Positions 5,200 through 5,205 of a DNA stretch of 5,205 bases are shown here, piece by piece (position 1 is the stretch's first letter; the number at the start of each line of letters is the position of its first letter). The notes beneath the pieces are model-generated. The model worked only from the letters and a program-made list of their open reading frames with translations, was not told the DNA's origin and did not search any database. The translations under genes and the position numbers were made by a program. Origin of the DNA: Nitrospirae bacterium GWC2_42_7 (GTDB lineage: Bacteria > Nitrospirota > Thermodesulfovibrionia > Thermodesulfovibrionales > UBA6898); assembly GCA_001803645.1 (NCBI GenBank), contig MHDW01000122.1:1-5205 (forward strand), given 5' to 3'.

Positions 5200-5205
5200 A
5201 ATCTA

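Overview
The window reads as a piece of an anaerobic or facultatively anaerobic Gram-negative bacterial chromosome of moderate to low GC. The clues are a Sec-exported multiheme-type cytochrome c, a UbiA/UbiX pair of the kind used for quinone synthesis, and G/C-run palindromic repeats plus 'tcattgcgag...' REP-like repeats. Such repeats are common in Nitrospirota- and Desulfobacterota-like genomes. That taxonomic guess is inference from style, not from a marker gene.

Layout. Bases 1-2044 (minus strand) hold the first 681 codons of uvrA, the damage-recognition ATPase of nucleotide excision repair. Its C-terminus lies outside the window, and it appears to lack the usual insertion domain of about 105 residues. 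Bases 2045-2491 are a divergent intergenic region with no gene. It carries two different palindromic elements: a G/C-run inverted repeat (2098-2183) and a nested REP-like element inside 16-nt terminal inverted repeats (2291-2447). Bases 2492-4616 (plus strand) are a tightly overlapping three-gene operon: a DUF1573-cytochrome c protein, a UbiA-family prenyltransferase (overlap TAATG) and a UbiX flavin prenyltransferase (overlap ATGA). Bases 4617-4851 hold another palindromic element (4649-4753). Bases 4852-5094 encode an 80-residue protein with eight cysteines, followed by a minus-strand-oriented terminator, a weak plus-strand terminator and a possible outgoing promoter.

Main result. The first gene of the operon is interrupted by one in-frame UGA at codon 64. 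The UGA sits exactly where DUF1573 proteins have the first Cys of their 'CGCT' motif (here S-A-S-[UGA]-G-C-T). A perfect 7-bp hairpin with the 6-nt loop AGUUCA starts 14 nt after the UGA, with the loop 21 nt after it, which fits the known geometry of bacterial SECIS elements. The frame stays open for 160 more codons into a cytochrome c domain with two CxxCH motifs. The most economical reading is a periplasmic selenoprotein, a Sec-containing DUF1573-cytochrome c fusion, which routine gene callers would split into two short genes.

How the genes may work together. UbiA and UbiX together suggest (mena)quinone synthesis, possibly by the futalosine route, in which a UbiA-like prenyltransferase, a UbiD-like decarboxylase and UbiX-made prenylated FMN cooperate. 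The leading gene would supply an exported heme and selenol redox protein. Because the two downstream genes overlap their predecessors, their translation may depend on ribosomes that read through the UGA, a possible link between selenium supply and quinone synthesis. This last point is inference.
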